DNA from: a virus
DNA: 42,502 nucleotides
IMG/VR virus record: IMGVR_UViG_3300008517_000084
Coordinates: 1-42,502 of that record
Strand: one strand, 5' to 3'
Shown piece after piece: positions 29,533-37,494 of this stretch (positions are counted from its first letter, which is position 1; each line of letters begins with the position of its first letter). A program made the translations under genes and the position numbers. Under the pieces are notes generated by a model. The model worked only from the letters and a program-made list of their open reading frames with translations. It searched no databases and had not been told where the DNA came from.

Positions 29533-30096
29533 TTACGCAGGAATGCCGGTCGAACGCTCGCTGTGGTCGAAGATCACCAGATCGCCGCGATAACGAACTT
29601 TAACCGCAGCAATATGGATAGCATCGGTGCCATGAGCAGCGGGCGTAAACGTCAGGTGAACACGGTCATTGGCCAAGAGCCCTTTGCCATCCAGACTGAT
29701 TTCCCGCCAGGCGTAAGCAGCCGACAAGGCTGCAATCGCCGTCGGTGCCAGGTCCACCGCTGCTGCCCGATGGGTGAACGCTTCGACAGCAATCGTCGGC
29801 GTGTCCGTTGCCCCGTCCATCTTCGCCAGTACCCACACCGACAACTCGTCCTTGGTCTCGTCGAAGTCACCCGGCACGTCAAAATCCAAGCCAGCCTTCA
29901 CGACCTTACCCATAGCCCAAGCCAGGGTAGTGAGATTGCCGTCCTTGTCGAATCCGGGATTCGTACCCAAGCCCGTAGTAAGTGCCGCTCCCGTAGCTTC
30001 CAGATGAAAATTCCGAAGCGAGATAGGCACATCACGCCAGAAGCCGTCACCTGTAACTATTTGCCGAAAACGCTTGAGAATGTTCTGAGGGTTCAT
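29533..30096 (-). CDS. Structural protein candidate (187 aa)
   Basis: ATG at 30096 follows GAGGAAACG. The sequence has alternating beta-strand segments (ISLRNFHLEATGAALTTGLG, LTTLAWAMGKVVKAGLDF, DTPTIAVEAFTHR, DRVHLTFTPAAHGTDAIHI), without cysteines, consistent with a virion surface or connector protein. Its position between the connector-like gene and the tail protein supports this. No known fold is recognised. Confidence 0.6.
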   Translation of the reverse strand: MNPQNILKRFRQIVTGDGFWRDVPISLRNFHLEATGAALTTGLGTNPGFDKDGNLTTLAWAMGKVVKAGLDFDVPGDFDETKDELSVWVLAKMDGATDTPTIAVEAFTHRAAAVDLAPTAIAALSAAYAWREISLDGKGLLANDRVHLTFTPAAHGTDAIHIAAVKVRYRGDLVIFDHSERSTGIPA

Positions 30097-30112
30097 CGTC
30101 GTTTCCTCGTCG

Positions 30113-31264
30113 TTAGCTAAACGTCACCGTTCTTCGTTCGGTCCCTTCCCGAAACGCGGTGATGTTTCGACCCGCAGTTCGGCGACCAGGCCCGCAATAC
30201 CCCAACCGTTTCGGAGCAGAACGATCATTGATCTTGTACGCATTCACCAAGTCGATCTGCCTGTATTCCGACTGAGCAGTTGGGAGGTCTCTGTTATCCC
30301 GGTCGGCCATCGCCTTACATGCCGAGACCAGAGTATAGTCGAACTCAAAACCGGCGGGGTGAAGATCATCCGCATCGGTGAGATTGTTGAAGTGGAGAAG
30401 ATACTGGAACTCGACCACCCGAACTGAAGACGGAATCGGGTACGTAAGAAGCTCCCAGCGTCGTCGTGTGCCGGAGGAAAGTGGCCGAACCGCTAAGAAA
30501 TACGGATCGCCCGATACGACCGCCACGGATTCTCGAAGCCTTCGGATTCCGTTTGGGCTCGTCCACTGCACCTTTACCCCGGTGTTTGTACCGGCAGCAA
30601 ATGCCGGAGGGCCTGAGTAGCTACCGCCGAACGTCTGCGGGAGAGTGTAGTCCCCATCTGCGGCAATCGAAAAAGTCTTCGCCCCAACCCAGGCATGCTG
30701 CTCGGCAATCTCAACTACCGTAGACGACGTGTACTTTTCGATGGTGTAGCTGCCCACGCCCGTAATCGTGAGCGTCTTCTGTTCCATTGACGGGTAGAAC
30801 GACGCACCTGACGCTGTAACCACAGTACGGTCATCAGCCGGATTGTTTACACCAGTGCAGTCATACGTTTCTCGCCAGTACGCCGTCGCCAAATCGGCTG
30901 CGAACACACCCGATGTATGGGCTACGAGGCACACGTAAGACTCCCCGCCATTTGTTACCTTGCTTCCTATGGCATACGCCGTAGCAGCCGCCCACGCAAT
31001 TGTAGCTGCTGTTTCGACACTAACAGACGGCCACACTGTCATGGACAGGATCGGCTGCATCCACCGCCAACCCGCAGGAGGGGCATCCGCGATAAACATA
31101 CGAATCGCGTTGTTCACCGCCGAGTTGCACACGTCCAGGTCGTAAGCATCCTGAGGGACTTGGGGTTTCTCATCCCCCGCAGGGCCGTAGTAGGCAATGC
31201 CAAGGTGCTTGGCAACCTCGACCATTAGCTGACGAAACGTGAGTGCTGAAGTGGGTTCGCTCAT
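30113..31264 (-). CDS. Head-tail connector-like protein with carbohydrate-binding-like insert
   Basis: The N-terminal 60 residues (LTFRQLMVEVAKHLGIAYY, then NSAVNNAIRMFIADAPPAGWRW) and the C-terminal half fit T7 gp11-like connector proteins. Residues about 88-130 (WAAATAYAIGSKVTNGGESY and SGVFAADLATAYWRET) form a chitin-binding-like (CBM5/12-type) unit often inserted in phage structural proteins. It probably joins the portal to the tail nozzle. Downstream are small structural genes and the tail protein. Confidence 0.65.
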   Translation of the reverse strand: MSEPTSALTFRQLMVEVAKHLGIAYYGPAGDEKPQVPQDAYDLDVCNSAVNNAIRMFIADAPPAGWRWMQPILSMTVWPSVSVETAATIAWAAATAYAIGSKVTNGGESYVCLVAHTSGVFAADLATAYWRETYDCTGVNNPADDRTVVTASGASFYPSMEQKTLTITGVGSYTIEKYTSSTVVEIAEQHAWVGAKTFSIAADGDYTLPQTFGGSYSGPPAFAAGTNTGVKVQWTSPNGIRRLRESVAVVSGDPYFLAVRPLSSGTRRRWELLTYPIPSSVRVVEFQYLLHFNNLTDADDLHPAGFEFDYTLVSACKAMADRDNRDLPTAQSEYRQIDLVNAYKINDRSAPKRLGYCGPGRRTAGRNITAFREGTERRTVTFS

Positions 31265-31506
31265 TTGAAGACCTTCCGGAGTTTACTACTAACTCGCTTC
31301 TCCAAAGCCTTCCGGGATTTCTTCGGCAAGTCCTTGCCGCCAGCTTCCCCCAAATGCCGTTCCAATTCCTCCGTGGTGATTCCCTTCATGCGGGATTTCT
31401 TGCCCCCACGTCGCCGCCGAAGCTCTGCACCAAACAACCCCCGCTGTTTCTCTGAAACAATGGGGGTGTGCTTTCGCCCGCTTCTCTTGCACTTCGCAGT
31501 GGACAT
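31261..31506 (-). CDS. Small basic virion-associated protein (81 aa)
   Basis: The protein is Lys/Arg-rich and carries HTPIVSEKQRGLFGAELRRR, then GGKKSRMKGITTEELERHLGE, a conserved pattern in short phage proteins encoded between capsid and connector genes. The overlap with the connector gene is four bases. Charge and position suggest a nucleic-acid or head-associated role; nothing more can be stated. Confidence 0.65.
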   Translation of the reverse strand: MSTAKCKRSGRKHTPIVSEKQRGLFGAELRRRRGGKKSRMKGITTEELERHLGEAGGKDLPKKSRKALEKRVSSKLRKVFK

Positions 31507-31565
31507 AGTAATTCCACGAGGGGGGCAGGGCCAATTCCCCGCCCCCTTCGTCTCGGTTGGGTTGC

Positions 31566-32396
31566 TTACGGTGAAATCTGCAACATCACCAGCGGTGGTC
31601 CGGATGATCCATCGGCACTTCGGTCGATAATAAACCCGGCCAACTGGTGTTCGTCGCCATCAGCCCCAGGGCCATGAGCCACATCGTCTTCGACACAGAC
31701 AGAGCCCTCGCAATCGAAGACCAACTTTCGCTCACCGCCCGTGATGCCCGCGTCTTGAAGGCTGCCGCCATGCGGGTTAATCCAAATCGGTCCCCACGTC
31801 TGGAGCCAGAGGTACTCGTTGGCCTCTACCGTGGCAACATTCGGGATACCGGCCACGGACGAGTAATCATTGCCCGCATCGCCGCCGCTCGGTCCTGCGG
31901 TGAGCCTCACGTTGCTGTAGGGATTGTGCAGAATCTCTGTCCAATGGGCGTTTGTCACCGCATAGGTCAGAACCGCATCCAGGTAAACCGTGATTCTCCC
32001 GTTCGCGTCCGTAGCTGTATTGCCGAGAACACCCCGAAACTGCTGGTGAGTACCGACGTGAATCAGCACATACCCACCCCGGAACTCATCCTCGGTAACA
32101 CCCGCAGCCACAATATAGATTGACCGGTCGCCGACTGACTGGCCCTGAGCCAGTACCGCGGCCACGCCGTCGCCGATCTGATTCCAGAACTTCACGCCAA
32201 ACTTGCAAGAGGAAATAATGTTGCTCGCTTTGGCGTATCGGTTCACACGACCGTCAGGGAGAACCACCCGATCACCGACGAAGAACTTCGGGTCTTGGAT
32301 AGTGGAGTGACGATAGAGAAAATCCCAAGAGGTAACGTCGGACACGCCAACCAAACCAGGCACCCTGGGATGGTATGCTTTCGCCTTACCGTGCAT
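31566..32396 (-). CDS. Capsid-associated structural protein (276 aa)
   Basis: Lies directly after the major capsid gene. The N-terminus (MHGKAKAYHPRVPGLVGVSDV) is followed by FFVGDRVVLPDGRVNRYAKAS and beta-rich repeats with WGPIWINPHGG, patterns of phage head fibres or decoration proteins. No cysteine cluster or enzyme motif is seen. It probably decorates the head surface; this rests on position and composition. About 60 bases without a gene precede the next start. Confidence 0.55.
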   Translation of the reverse strand: MHGKAKAYHPRVPGLVGVSDVTSWDFLYRHSTIQDPKFFVGDRVVLPDGRVNRYAKASNIISSCKFGVKFWNQIGDGVAAVLAQGQSVGDRSIYIVAAGVTEDEFRGGYVLIHVGTHQQFRGVLGNTATDANGRITVYLDAVLTYAVTNAHWTEILHNPYSNVRLTAGPSGGDAGNDYSSVAGIPNVATVEANEYLWLQTWGPIWINPHGGSLQDAGITGGERKLVFDCEGSVCVEDDVAHGPGADGDEHQLAGFIIDRSADGSSGPPLVMLQISP

Positions 32397-32412
32397 AATT
32401 CAGGTTCCTTTC

Positions 32413-33507
32413 TTACGCCGCTTCCGGAATCGCAGTGTGGAGAACGAAGCCGGTGGTGCGACGGTTGGTGCAAAGATGCTGGTGGCATCCATCCACGAAC
32501 ACCGTCATAACCGTGTGCTGCCCACGATCCGTCATCGGCTTGGACTCGATCATCCAGTAGCCGTCCTGGACGATGGGCTGTAGCTTCGACCAGTCCACAC
32601 AATACATCGGACTGTAGTCCACACCGTCAAGCTGCGGGATGTACGTGACTTCCCGACGATTGAACCGGGTCACGCCGTCAGGGCCGTTAATCAGGGCCTT
32701 GCCAGCCAGGTCACCCGGAGTCGAGTTGTCGTCGCGGGCGTCAGCCAGGTCCATAAGCTCCACGGCCATATCCGCGTTGACGTAAATCTTCACGGACGCC
32801 CCAGGAGTGTCGTCACCGGGCGACTTCACAAAACGCGGGGGCTTGAACCGTGTGAGCAGAAACGCCTTCCGCATGGTGCGAAGCAGACCGTTATCCACAT
32901 GCGTGTAAACGTCGGCGTAGTTACGCCACTTGGCATGGACGCCAGCATCGAGACCCGCACAAACCTTACCCGTAGAGTTGTCCTGGTAGCGAATCGTCTG
33001 GCCCTTGAAGCCGCCAGCGACCACACCCGCGTCAAGCATGTTCAGGTAGTACGGTACACCGTACGGGTACAGGGTGTCCGTAGCGTCCGTCGGGGTCTTC
33101 CAGCCCCGATCTTCCAGTAGTTCCGCAAAACCCCAGAGTCGTTCGATTCGCCGGGATTCCAGAAGGTCGATGAAGCCCTTCGAGCTATTCTTGTTACGCA
33201 TGATTTCCAGCACGTCCCAAGAATAGTTTGTGCCAAGCTGGCACCAAGGCACTTCGATCTGCTGGTGAATCTGCTCGACGGTCGGCACGTCCGTATCGTA
33301 CAGACGACGATAGCTGGCCGCACCCTTCTCGTCCAGAACCACATTCCGCTGAATCTTGGTTCCGCCGTCAATCTTGCGATTCTTTTCAGCGTAAATCGAG
33401 CAGAACTCATACGCCTGACTGTCCCACATGACCTCGAACTGACCGTCAGGGAGATCGGCCAACGTAGTTGCGATGAGGTCGGACAGTGCGTCCGCATCAA
33501 CAGCCAT
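32413..33507 (-). CDS. Major capsid protein candidate
   Basis: ATG at 33507 follows GAGGT. The 364-residue protein follows the scaffold gene and has capsid-like features: an N-terminal arm (DLIATTLADLPDGQFEVMWDSQ), a helical spine (WDVLEIMRNKNSSKGFIDLLE), the central Gly/Tyr-rich YPYGVPYYLN region and a C-terminal beta layer (YSPMYCVDWSKLQPIVQDGYW). Size and gene order fit the HK97-fold capsid of a podovirus. The fold itself is inferred, not proven by motifs. Confidence 0.75.
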   Translation of the reverse strand: MAVDADALSDLIATTLADLPDGQFEVMWDSQAYEFCSIYAEKNRKIDGGTKIQRNVVLDEKGAASYRRLYDTDVPTVEQIHQQIEVPWCQLGTNYSWDVLEIMRNKNSSKGFIDLLESRRIERLWGFAELLEDRGWKTPTDATDTLYPYGVPYYLNMLDAGVVAGGFKGQTIRYQDNSTGKVCAGLDAGVHAKWRNYADVYTHVDNGLLRTMRKAFLLTRFKPPRFVKSPGDDTPGASVKIYVNADMAVELMDLADARDDNSTPGDLAGKALINGPDGVTRFNRREVTYIPQLDGVDYSPMYCVDWSKLQPIVQDGYWMIESKPMTDRGQHTVMTVFVDGCHQHLCTNRRTTGFVLHTAIPEAA

Positions 33508-33519
33508 AGTATACCTCGC

Positions 33520-34659
33520 TTACGTGTTGAATAATTTCGTCAAACCTTCTTGGACGCGACGTTCAAGCTGCGTCCTGGTCGCTTTCCCGCTCGGGGGCTT
33601 CGCCTTTCTCTGAGACGGCCGAAGTGACAGACCCTTTGCCCGTCGCCGTACCTTCTTCTTCAGGTCACGCCGGGCTATCTGATCCCGATGCTCTATGGCC
33701 ACCATGTCGTGGGCCATTGTCAGGGCCTCCGGAACCGTCAAACCACGGCCCTGAAGGGTAGCCCCAGCTACAAGAGCATCGGCTGTCTCTAACACTTCGC
33801 CCCGCTTGGCAAGCTGGTCATCGGTGAGTCGTTCACCGTCTCCGTAGAACTCAGCGAACGATTGCATATCGTCACCACCAAAGAAACCATCCACCACCTG
33901 CTGCAACGCAGCTTGGGCAGAGTTTTTGGTGGATTCGACATTCTGCCGGACAATGGGGAGAACCTGATTGAACTGGCCGACCAATTCATTGATCGGACCA
34001 ACCAAAGCCTCCGCTACCGGCAACTCAATACCACCTTGCTCAGCCAATACCTTCGCATCTAGCGGCTGAAAACCGCCTGGAAGGACGCCCTCCGTAGCTT
34101 TCGGCTGGGGCTTTGTCTCCGGAGCGTCCACGGACGGATCAGGGAGAAGGCCGTGCTGCTTCTTGGCCTCCCGACCCAATCTCGCCCATTCGGTGAGTTC
34201 GGCATTGCGAGACGTGTGAACCCGCTCAAAAACCTTCGCCGCCATTTCCGGGTTCTGGCCCCAAAATGCCGAAATCTCATCGTCACTCCAACCACGAGCT
34301 TTCAACGACCGCTGCCATGCCGCAGGAGGGGTAGACGGTTCGGGCGTCTCATCGCCCCCGGCTGCCTCCTGGTCCCCTAATTCCTCGTCCTCGGAATCGG
34401 CCTCAGAGTCCGCATCCGGGCCTTCCTGGCCCTTGGGAGCAGGCTTTCCGTCGTCCCCATCGGGTTCCTCCACGTTCTGGTCCTCTGCCTCGGGAGCATC
34501 GGAGTCGTCAGTATCAAACTCGACTGCTGCATCGAGTTTTTCCTGCACTTGTTCCAATGCTTCCTCGTCATCGGCCAGACGGGGTGTTTCCCCGACTTTT
34601 GGGGCTCCCAGAGTGTCCTGCTGAGAATACCTAGCTTTGTCGCCTGTTGGGTCGGGCAT
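33520..34659 (-). CDS. Scaffolding protein
   Basis: The 379-residue protein is very acidic and low in complexity for the first 110 residues (DTDDSDAPEAEDQNVEEPDG..., EADSEDEELGDQEAAGG), then forms amphipathic helices and ends in a basic Arg/Lys-rich tail. This charge pattern and the place between portal and major capsid genes are typical of scaffolding proteins, which direct prohead assembly and leave before packaging. It is the first gene after promoter P3, with AAGGAAAAACTC before ATG. Confidence 0.8.
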   Translation of the reverse strand: MPDPTGDKARYSQQDTLGAPKVGETPRLADDEEALEQVQEKLDAAVEFDTDDSDAPEAEDQNVEEPDGDDGKPAPKGQEGPDADSEADSEDEELGDQEAAGGDETPEPSTPPAAWQRSLKARGWSDDEISAFWGQNPEMAAKVFERVHTSRNAELTEWARLGREAKKQHGLLPDPSVDAPETKPQPKATEGVLPGGFQPLDAKVLAEQGGIELPVAEALVGPINELVGQFNQVLPIVRQNVESTKNSAQAALQQVVDGFFGGDDMQSFAEFYGDGERLTDDQLAKRGEVLETADALVAGATLQGRGLTVPEALTMAHDMVAIEHRDQIARRDLKKKVRRRAKGLSLRPSQRKAKPPSGKATRTQLERRVQEGLTKLFNT

Positions 34660-34681
34660 GAGTTTTTCCTTTCATGGGCTG

Positions 34682-34697
34682 CCCGCAAGAAAGCGGG
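34682..34697 (-). other. Leader hairpin before scaffold gene
   Basis: On the minus strand CCCGC and GCGGG pair around a six-base loop, with further flanking GC complementarity. The hairpin lies in the roughly 58-base leader between promoter P3 and the scaffold ribosome site. No T-run follows, so it is more likely an mRNA stabiliser than a terminator. Confidence 0.55.
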
Positions 34698-34723
34698 GGT
34701 AGGCCACGACATGCCTTACTTCC

Positions 34724-34752
34724 ATCATACCACAAGAACGCCTTGTGGTCAA
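34724..34752 (-). promoter_or_regulatory. Sigma70-type promoter P3 for scaffold/capsid genes
   Basis: Reading the minus strand: TTGACC (34752-34747), a 17-base spacer and TATGAT (34729-34724), preceded by TGG, giving an extended -10. It lies between the FmdB-like and scaffold genes and would start transcripts near 34717. This explains extra supply of scaffold and capsid within the long minus-strand operon. Confidence 0.8.
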
Positions 34753-34760
34753 GGACAATC

Positions 34761-35108
34761 TTAACTCGCTTCTACGTATCCACACGCCTTGAGCAGATCG
34801 AGCTTTTCCTTACGATTACGAGCCCTCGGGACTTTCAACGTCTCGTCCCACTCTGCCTCCGGAACCGCCCTACGGAGTTCCAGTTCCTCATCACCATTTG
34901 TGGGGGCAATGGAGAACATCTCGATAGGCTCACGGAAGTTCTGAAGGGGGGTATGAATAGCCTCTGCTTGAAGGCTCCGCTCCATCAGAGTAGCCCCTGG
35001 ATCGGAGCCGCATTGCGGACACTGTGGCAGGCGGTTACGCTGGGCCACGGGCCTGAGTTCTTCCGTCCGAAACCCACAATACGGGCACTCGTAGCAGTAA
35101 ATCGGCAT
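34761..35108 (-). CDS. FmdB-like zinc-ribbon protein
   Basis: The first 40 residues, MPIYCYECPYCGFRTEELRP and a second pair CPQCGSDP, are the FmdB-type zinc ribbon, with four Cys in two CxxC pairs. The remaining 75 residues are charged and helical. Such proteins occur in many phages between portal and capsid genes; a regulatory role has been suggested for bacterial FmdB but is unproven here. It ends just upstream of promoter P3. Confidence 0.75.
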   Translation of the reverse strand: MPIYCYECPYCGFRTEELRPVAQRNRLPQCPQCGSDPGATLMERSLQAEAIHTPLQNFREPIEMFSIAPTNGDEELELRRAVPEAEWDETLKVPRARNRKEKLDLLKACGYVEAS

Positions 35109-35109
35109 C

Positions 35110-35328
35110 TTACTTCCCCTTCGCCGGAAACGCCCTCTTCAGGCCGGTACGAGCCCTGGCTTCCAGTGTTGCTCGCTGAGCGGCTTTCGCCTTTTCGACG
35201 AGCTTCTTTTTCGCAGCAGCATAGAGCTTCTTGTCGTTCCGAATCTCTGCCGCCCGAATCAGGGTATCGGCCGCACTCTCAGCCTCCCAATCCCGGTCGG
35301 TTCCTGCTGAGGCTTTCGGAGTCGCCAT
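35110..35328 (-). CDS. Small helical basic protein (72 aa)
   Basis: ATG at 35328 (AAGGAGAAATAG upstream) is preferred over a far upstream start that would give an Arg-rich shadow. The protein has a helical Ala/Lys-rich core (DKKLYAAAKKKLVEKAKAAQ) and ends ARTGLKRAFPAKGK. The GLKRAFP ending resembles GLKKAFP in the adjacent gene, hinting at a shared interaction site. A virion-assembly accessory role is inferred from position only. Confidence 0.55.
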   Translation of the reverse strand: MATPKASAGTDRDWEAESAADTLIRAAEIRNDKKLYAAAKKKLVEKAKAAQRATLEARARTGLKRAFPAKGK

Positions 35329-35329
35329 C

Positions 35330-35662
35330 CTATTTCTCCTTCGACAGCTTCGCCAGCCGTTCCTTGTAGACAGCGATTGTCTTCCGGTACGTCGCCGTCG
35401 CCTTCTTGTTGCCGCTCTTCTGAGCTTCTCGCATGGACACCCGAAGATCGGCAATCTTGAGTTGAATCTGACTCCTGGTTCGCGGAGTAGCCCGCTTACC
35501 GGGACTGCGACGATCTGGGGGGAAGGCTTTCTTCAGGCCCTCTTTGACCTTTTTTTCACGGGCCTTCCTCTTTTTCTTGCCGAGGGTATCCAAGTCTTTT
35601 TCGAGTTGGCTACCCCTCTTCACACCACCTGCCCCTTGGGCCTTTCTCCACGCACTTGCCAT
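35330..35662 (-). CDS. Small very basic protein (110 aa)
   Basis: Directly downstream of the portal gene, this Lys/Arg-rich helical protein (KKKRKAREKKVKEGLKKAFPP, then RTRSQIQLKIADLRVSMREA) could bind DNA or the portal. It ends with a Lys-rich amphipathic helix. No Cys or enzyme motif is present. The neighbour at 35110-35328 shares the GLKxAFP word. Confidence 0.55.
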   Translation of the reverse strand: MASAWRKAQGAGGVKRGSQLEKDLDTLGKKKRKAREKKVKEGLKKAFPPDRRSPGKRATPRTRSQIQLKIADLRVSMREAQKSGNKKATATYRKTIAVYKERLAKLSKEK

Positions 35663-35664
35663 TT

Positions 35665-37494
35665 TTAGCTCCTTGAGCGTTGAGCATCAGCAGCAGTTCT
35701 CTGTTGCTCTTGATTTTGAAGAGTTTGATCCGAAGGAACCTTCGACACACTCGCTGGCTGCTGATTCTGCTGTACCTGCGGCATGAGGCCCTTCGACGTA
35801 GCCATAGACGGGGATTTCATCATAATCTCTGCCATCGCCATTTGGTAGTCAGGGTCGAAGAAAACCTCGTCCATCCACTCAATATCCATTTCTTCCGCCA
35901 TAAGCTGGACAAACTTGGCGAAAGAAAACGGTACACCCAGAGCCATGCACGTCTGGGCAGCCGCAGCAGCAGAGGGAACAACCTTAGTCGCAAACTCCAA
36001 CATCCGTTGCAATCGGAGTTGGGGGTCTATCCGACTCATCGACTTCGGCTTAATATCGAGTACGAAGTCTATCCAGTCCCCTCGTCGCACTTCAGGTGTC
36101 AGCATCACCTGAACTTCCTCAAGCCGAGGGGGGGAGGCCATAACTGGCCCGGCCGGACCCGACACGTATTGAGCCGGAACAGATCGCCGATCCGTCAGAG
36201 GAAGCTCGATCATCGGATCAGTATGAAGATACCAGCCTCGAAGCTGGGATTCTTCGCCAGCAGCAGCGTATACAAGGTCGCGTAAATCCTCGATCCGTAC
36301 CGACTGGTTGGCGTTAATGATCTGAGCCTGCGTGGCCGTCGCTGACGACTCACGGACGCCGCCCAAAGTCTCGATGTTCCCACTAACCAGATTCCACCAG
36401 AGCATCAACTGTTGGATATGGGCCTCGTTCGACCGCTGCTGACCACCGAAAGACAGAACCTTCACGCTATCGGGATCGCTGACTGAAACCGACTCTCCGT
36501 CCGATGCTTCTCGAATTTGGTCCGCGTCTTCTACCGCAGCGGGCTTGTAGGCAACAATATCCTTCTGCCTCGACGCCTGGTCACAAACCTTCGTCACCAT
36601 TTCGTTCGCCCGCGTGTGGAGGTCGTGCCAAATACCTACCGGAGCAACGGGCATCGGGTTGTCTGAAACCGGGGGTGTGAGCCTCAGAAACGTATAGGGA
36701 CCAGTCGGACGATCCGGGCCGTAATAGTCATCGACTCGCAGGAATCGAGGGAACGTTTGTTTGCATCCCGGAACAGTCACAATCGCATCTGCACTCGGAA
36801 CGTAAGCCTCCACCACATCCACCATATCATGCAAGTCGGTATCCGAGTTTCTTGCGACCTGTCGCCGTGACAAATCACGAACCCCACGCGGAACATCCGT
36901 CCCTGACTCTGGTAGACGTTCTATAAGGTCATTCGCATATAAACCCGAGTCCAACAACATAGCTCGTGGCACCCGAATCCGATCCGCCAAAAACGTCGCT
37001 TCTTCCAACGAAGTCGTATCCGGATCGCAGGCAAAATTGTCAAAGTTGACAACCTCCGTGTAGATCGTTCCGGCGTCCACACTGTCAAGAGAGTTTAAGG
37101 CGTAGAGACTGTCCGACTCACAGAGTCCTGTCTTCATAATCCCCATTACGAACAGGGCGTCCACGACCCAACGCCGGAACTTATCCTTGAGGTTAACTTT
37201 GCGGCCGGTGTCATCTAGGGCCATTGCAAGTAGACGAGCGTATGGCCGGTACGCTGTGAACCGGGAGGTAACAACATGCTTGGGGAATGTCATCACAATG
37301 TTCGGTACGAGGGCAGAGATAGCACTAAACGTCAGGTTGAGGGGTTCTGTACCGATTGGGCCACGGTCCCTATCGTAGTATTGCCCCGCAAACGCCCGCA
37401 AAAACATTAGACGAGCTTTGCGGAAGTTTTCGAGACGCTTGTATCCAGCCTGGACCGCACGTTGGAACTTTTCCGGTGATGTATTAGAAGGCAT
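35665..37494 (-). CDS. Portal protein
   Basis: The 609-residue protein sits between large terminase and scaffold genes, as phage portals do. It has the portal-like N-terminal part (FLRAFAGQYYDRD, PLNLTFSAISALVPNIVMTFP), a middle beta wing (VVNFDNFACDPDTTSLEEAT) and the helical stem region with SATATQAQIINANQSVR. The C-terminal tail is Gln/Pro-rich. It forms the DNA entry ring bound by the terminase. The stop-start junction with the terminase shares one base. Confidence 0.88.
   Translation of the reverse strand: MPSNTSPEKFQRAVQAGYKRLENFRKARLMFLRAFAGQYYDRDRGPIGTEPLNLTFSAISALVPNIVMTFPKHVVTSRFTAYRPYARLLAMALDDTGRKVNLKDKFRRWVVDALFVMGIMKTGLCESDSLYALNSLDSVDAGTIYTEVVNFDNFACDPDTTSLEEATFLADRIRVPRAMLLDSGLYANDLIERLPESGTDVPRGVRDLSRRQVARNSDTDLHDMVDVVEAYVPSADAIVTVPGCKQTFPRFLRVDDYYGPDRPTGPYTFLRLTPPVSDNPMPVAPVGIWHDLHTRANEMVTKVCDQASRQKDIVAYKPAAVEDADQIREASDGESVSVSDPDSVKVLSFGGQQRSNEAHIQQLMLWWNLVSGNIETLGGVRESSATATQAQIINANQSVRIEDLRDLVYAAAGEESQLRGWYLHTDPMIELPLTDRRSVPAQYVSGPAGPVMASPPRLEEVQVMLTPEVRRGDWIDFVLDIKPKSMSRIDPQLRLQRMLEFATKVVPSAAAAAQTCMALGVPFSFAKFVQLMAEEMDIEWMDEVFFDPDYQMAMAEIMMKSPSMATSKGLMPQVQQNQQPASVSKVPSDQTLQNQEQQRTAADAQRSRS

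Noticed and set aside
37030-37095. Promoters at TTGACA words inside the portal gene (minus strand)
   Set aside because: No acceptable -10 box lies 16-18 bases downstream of either word.
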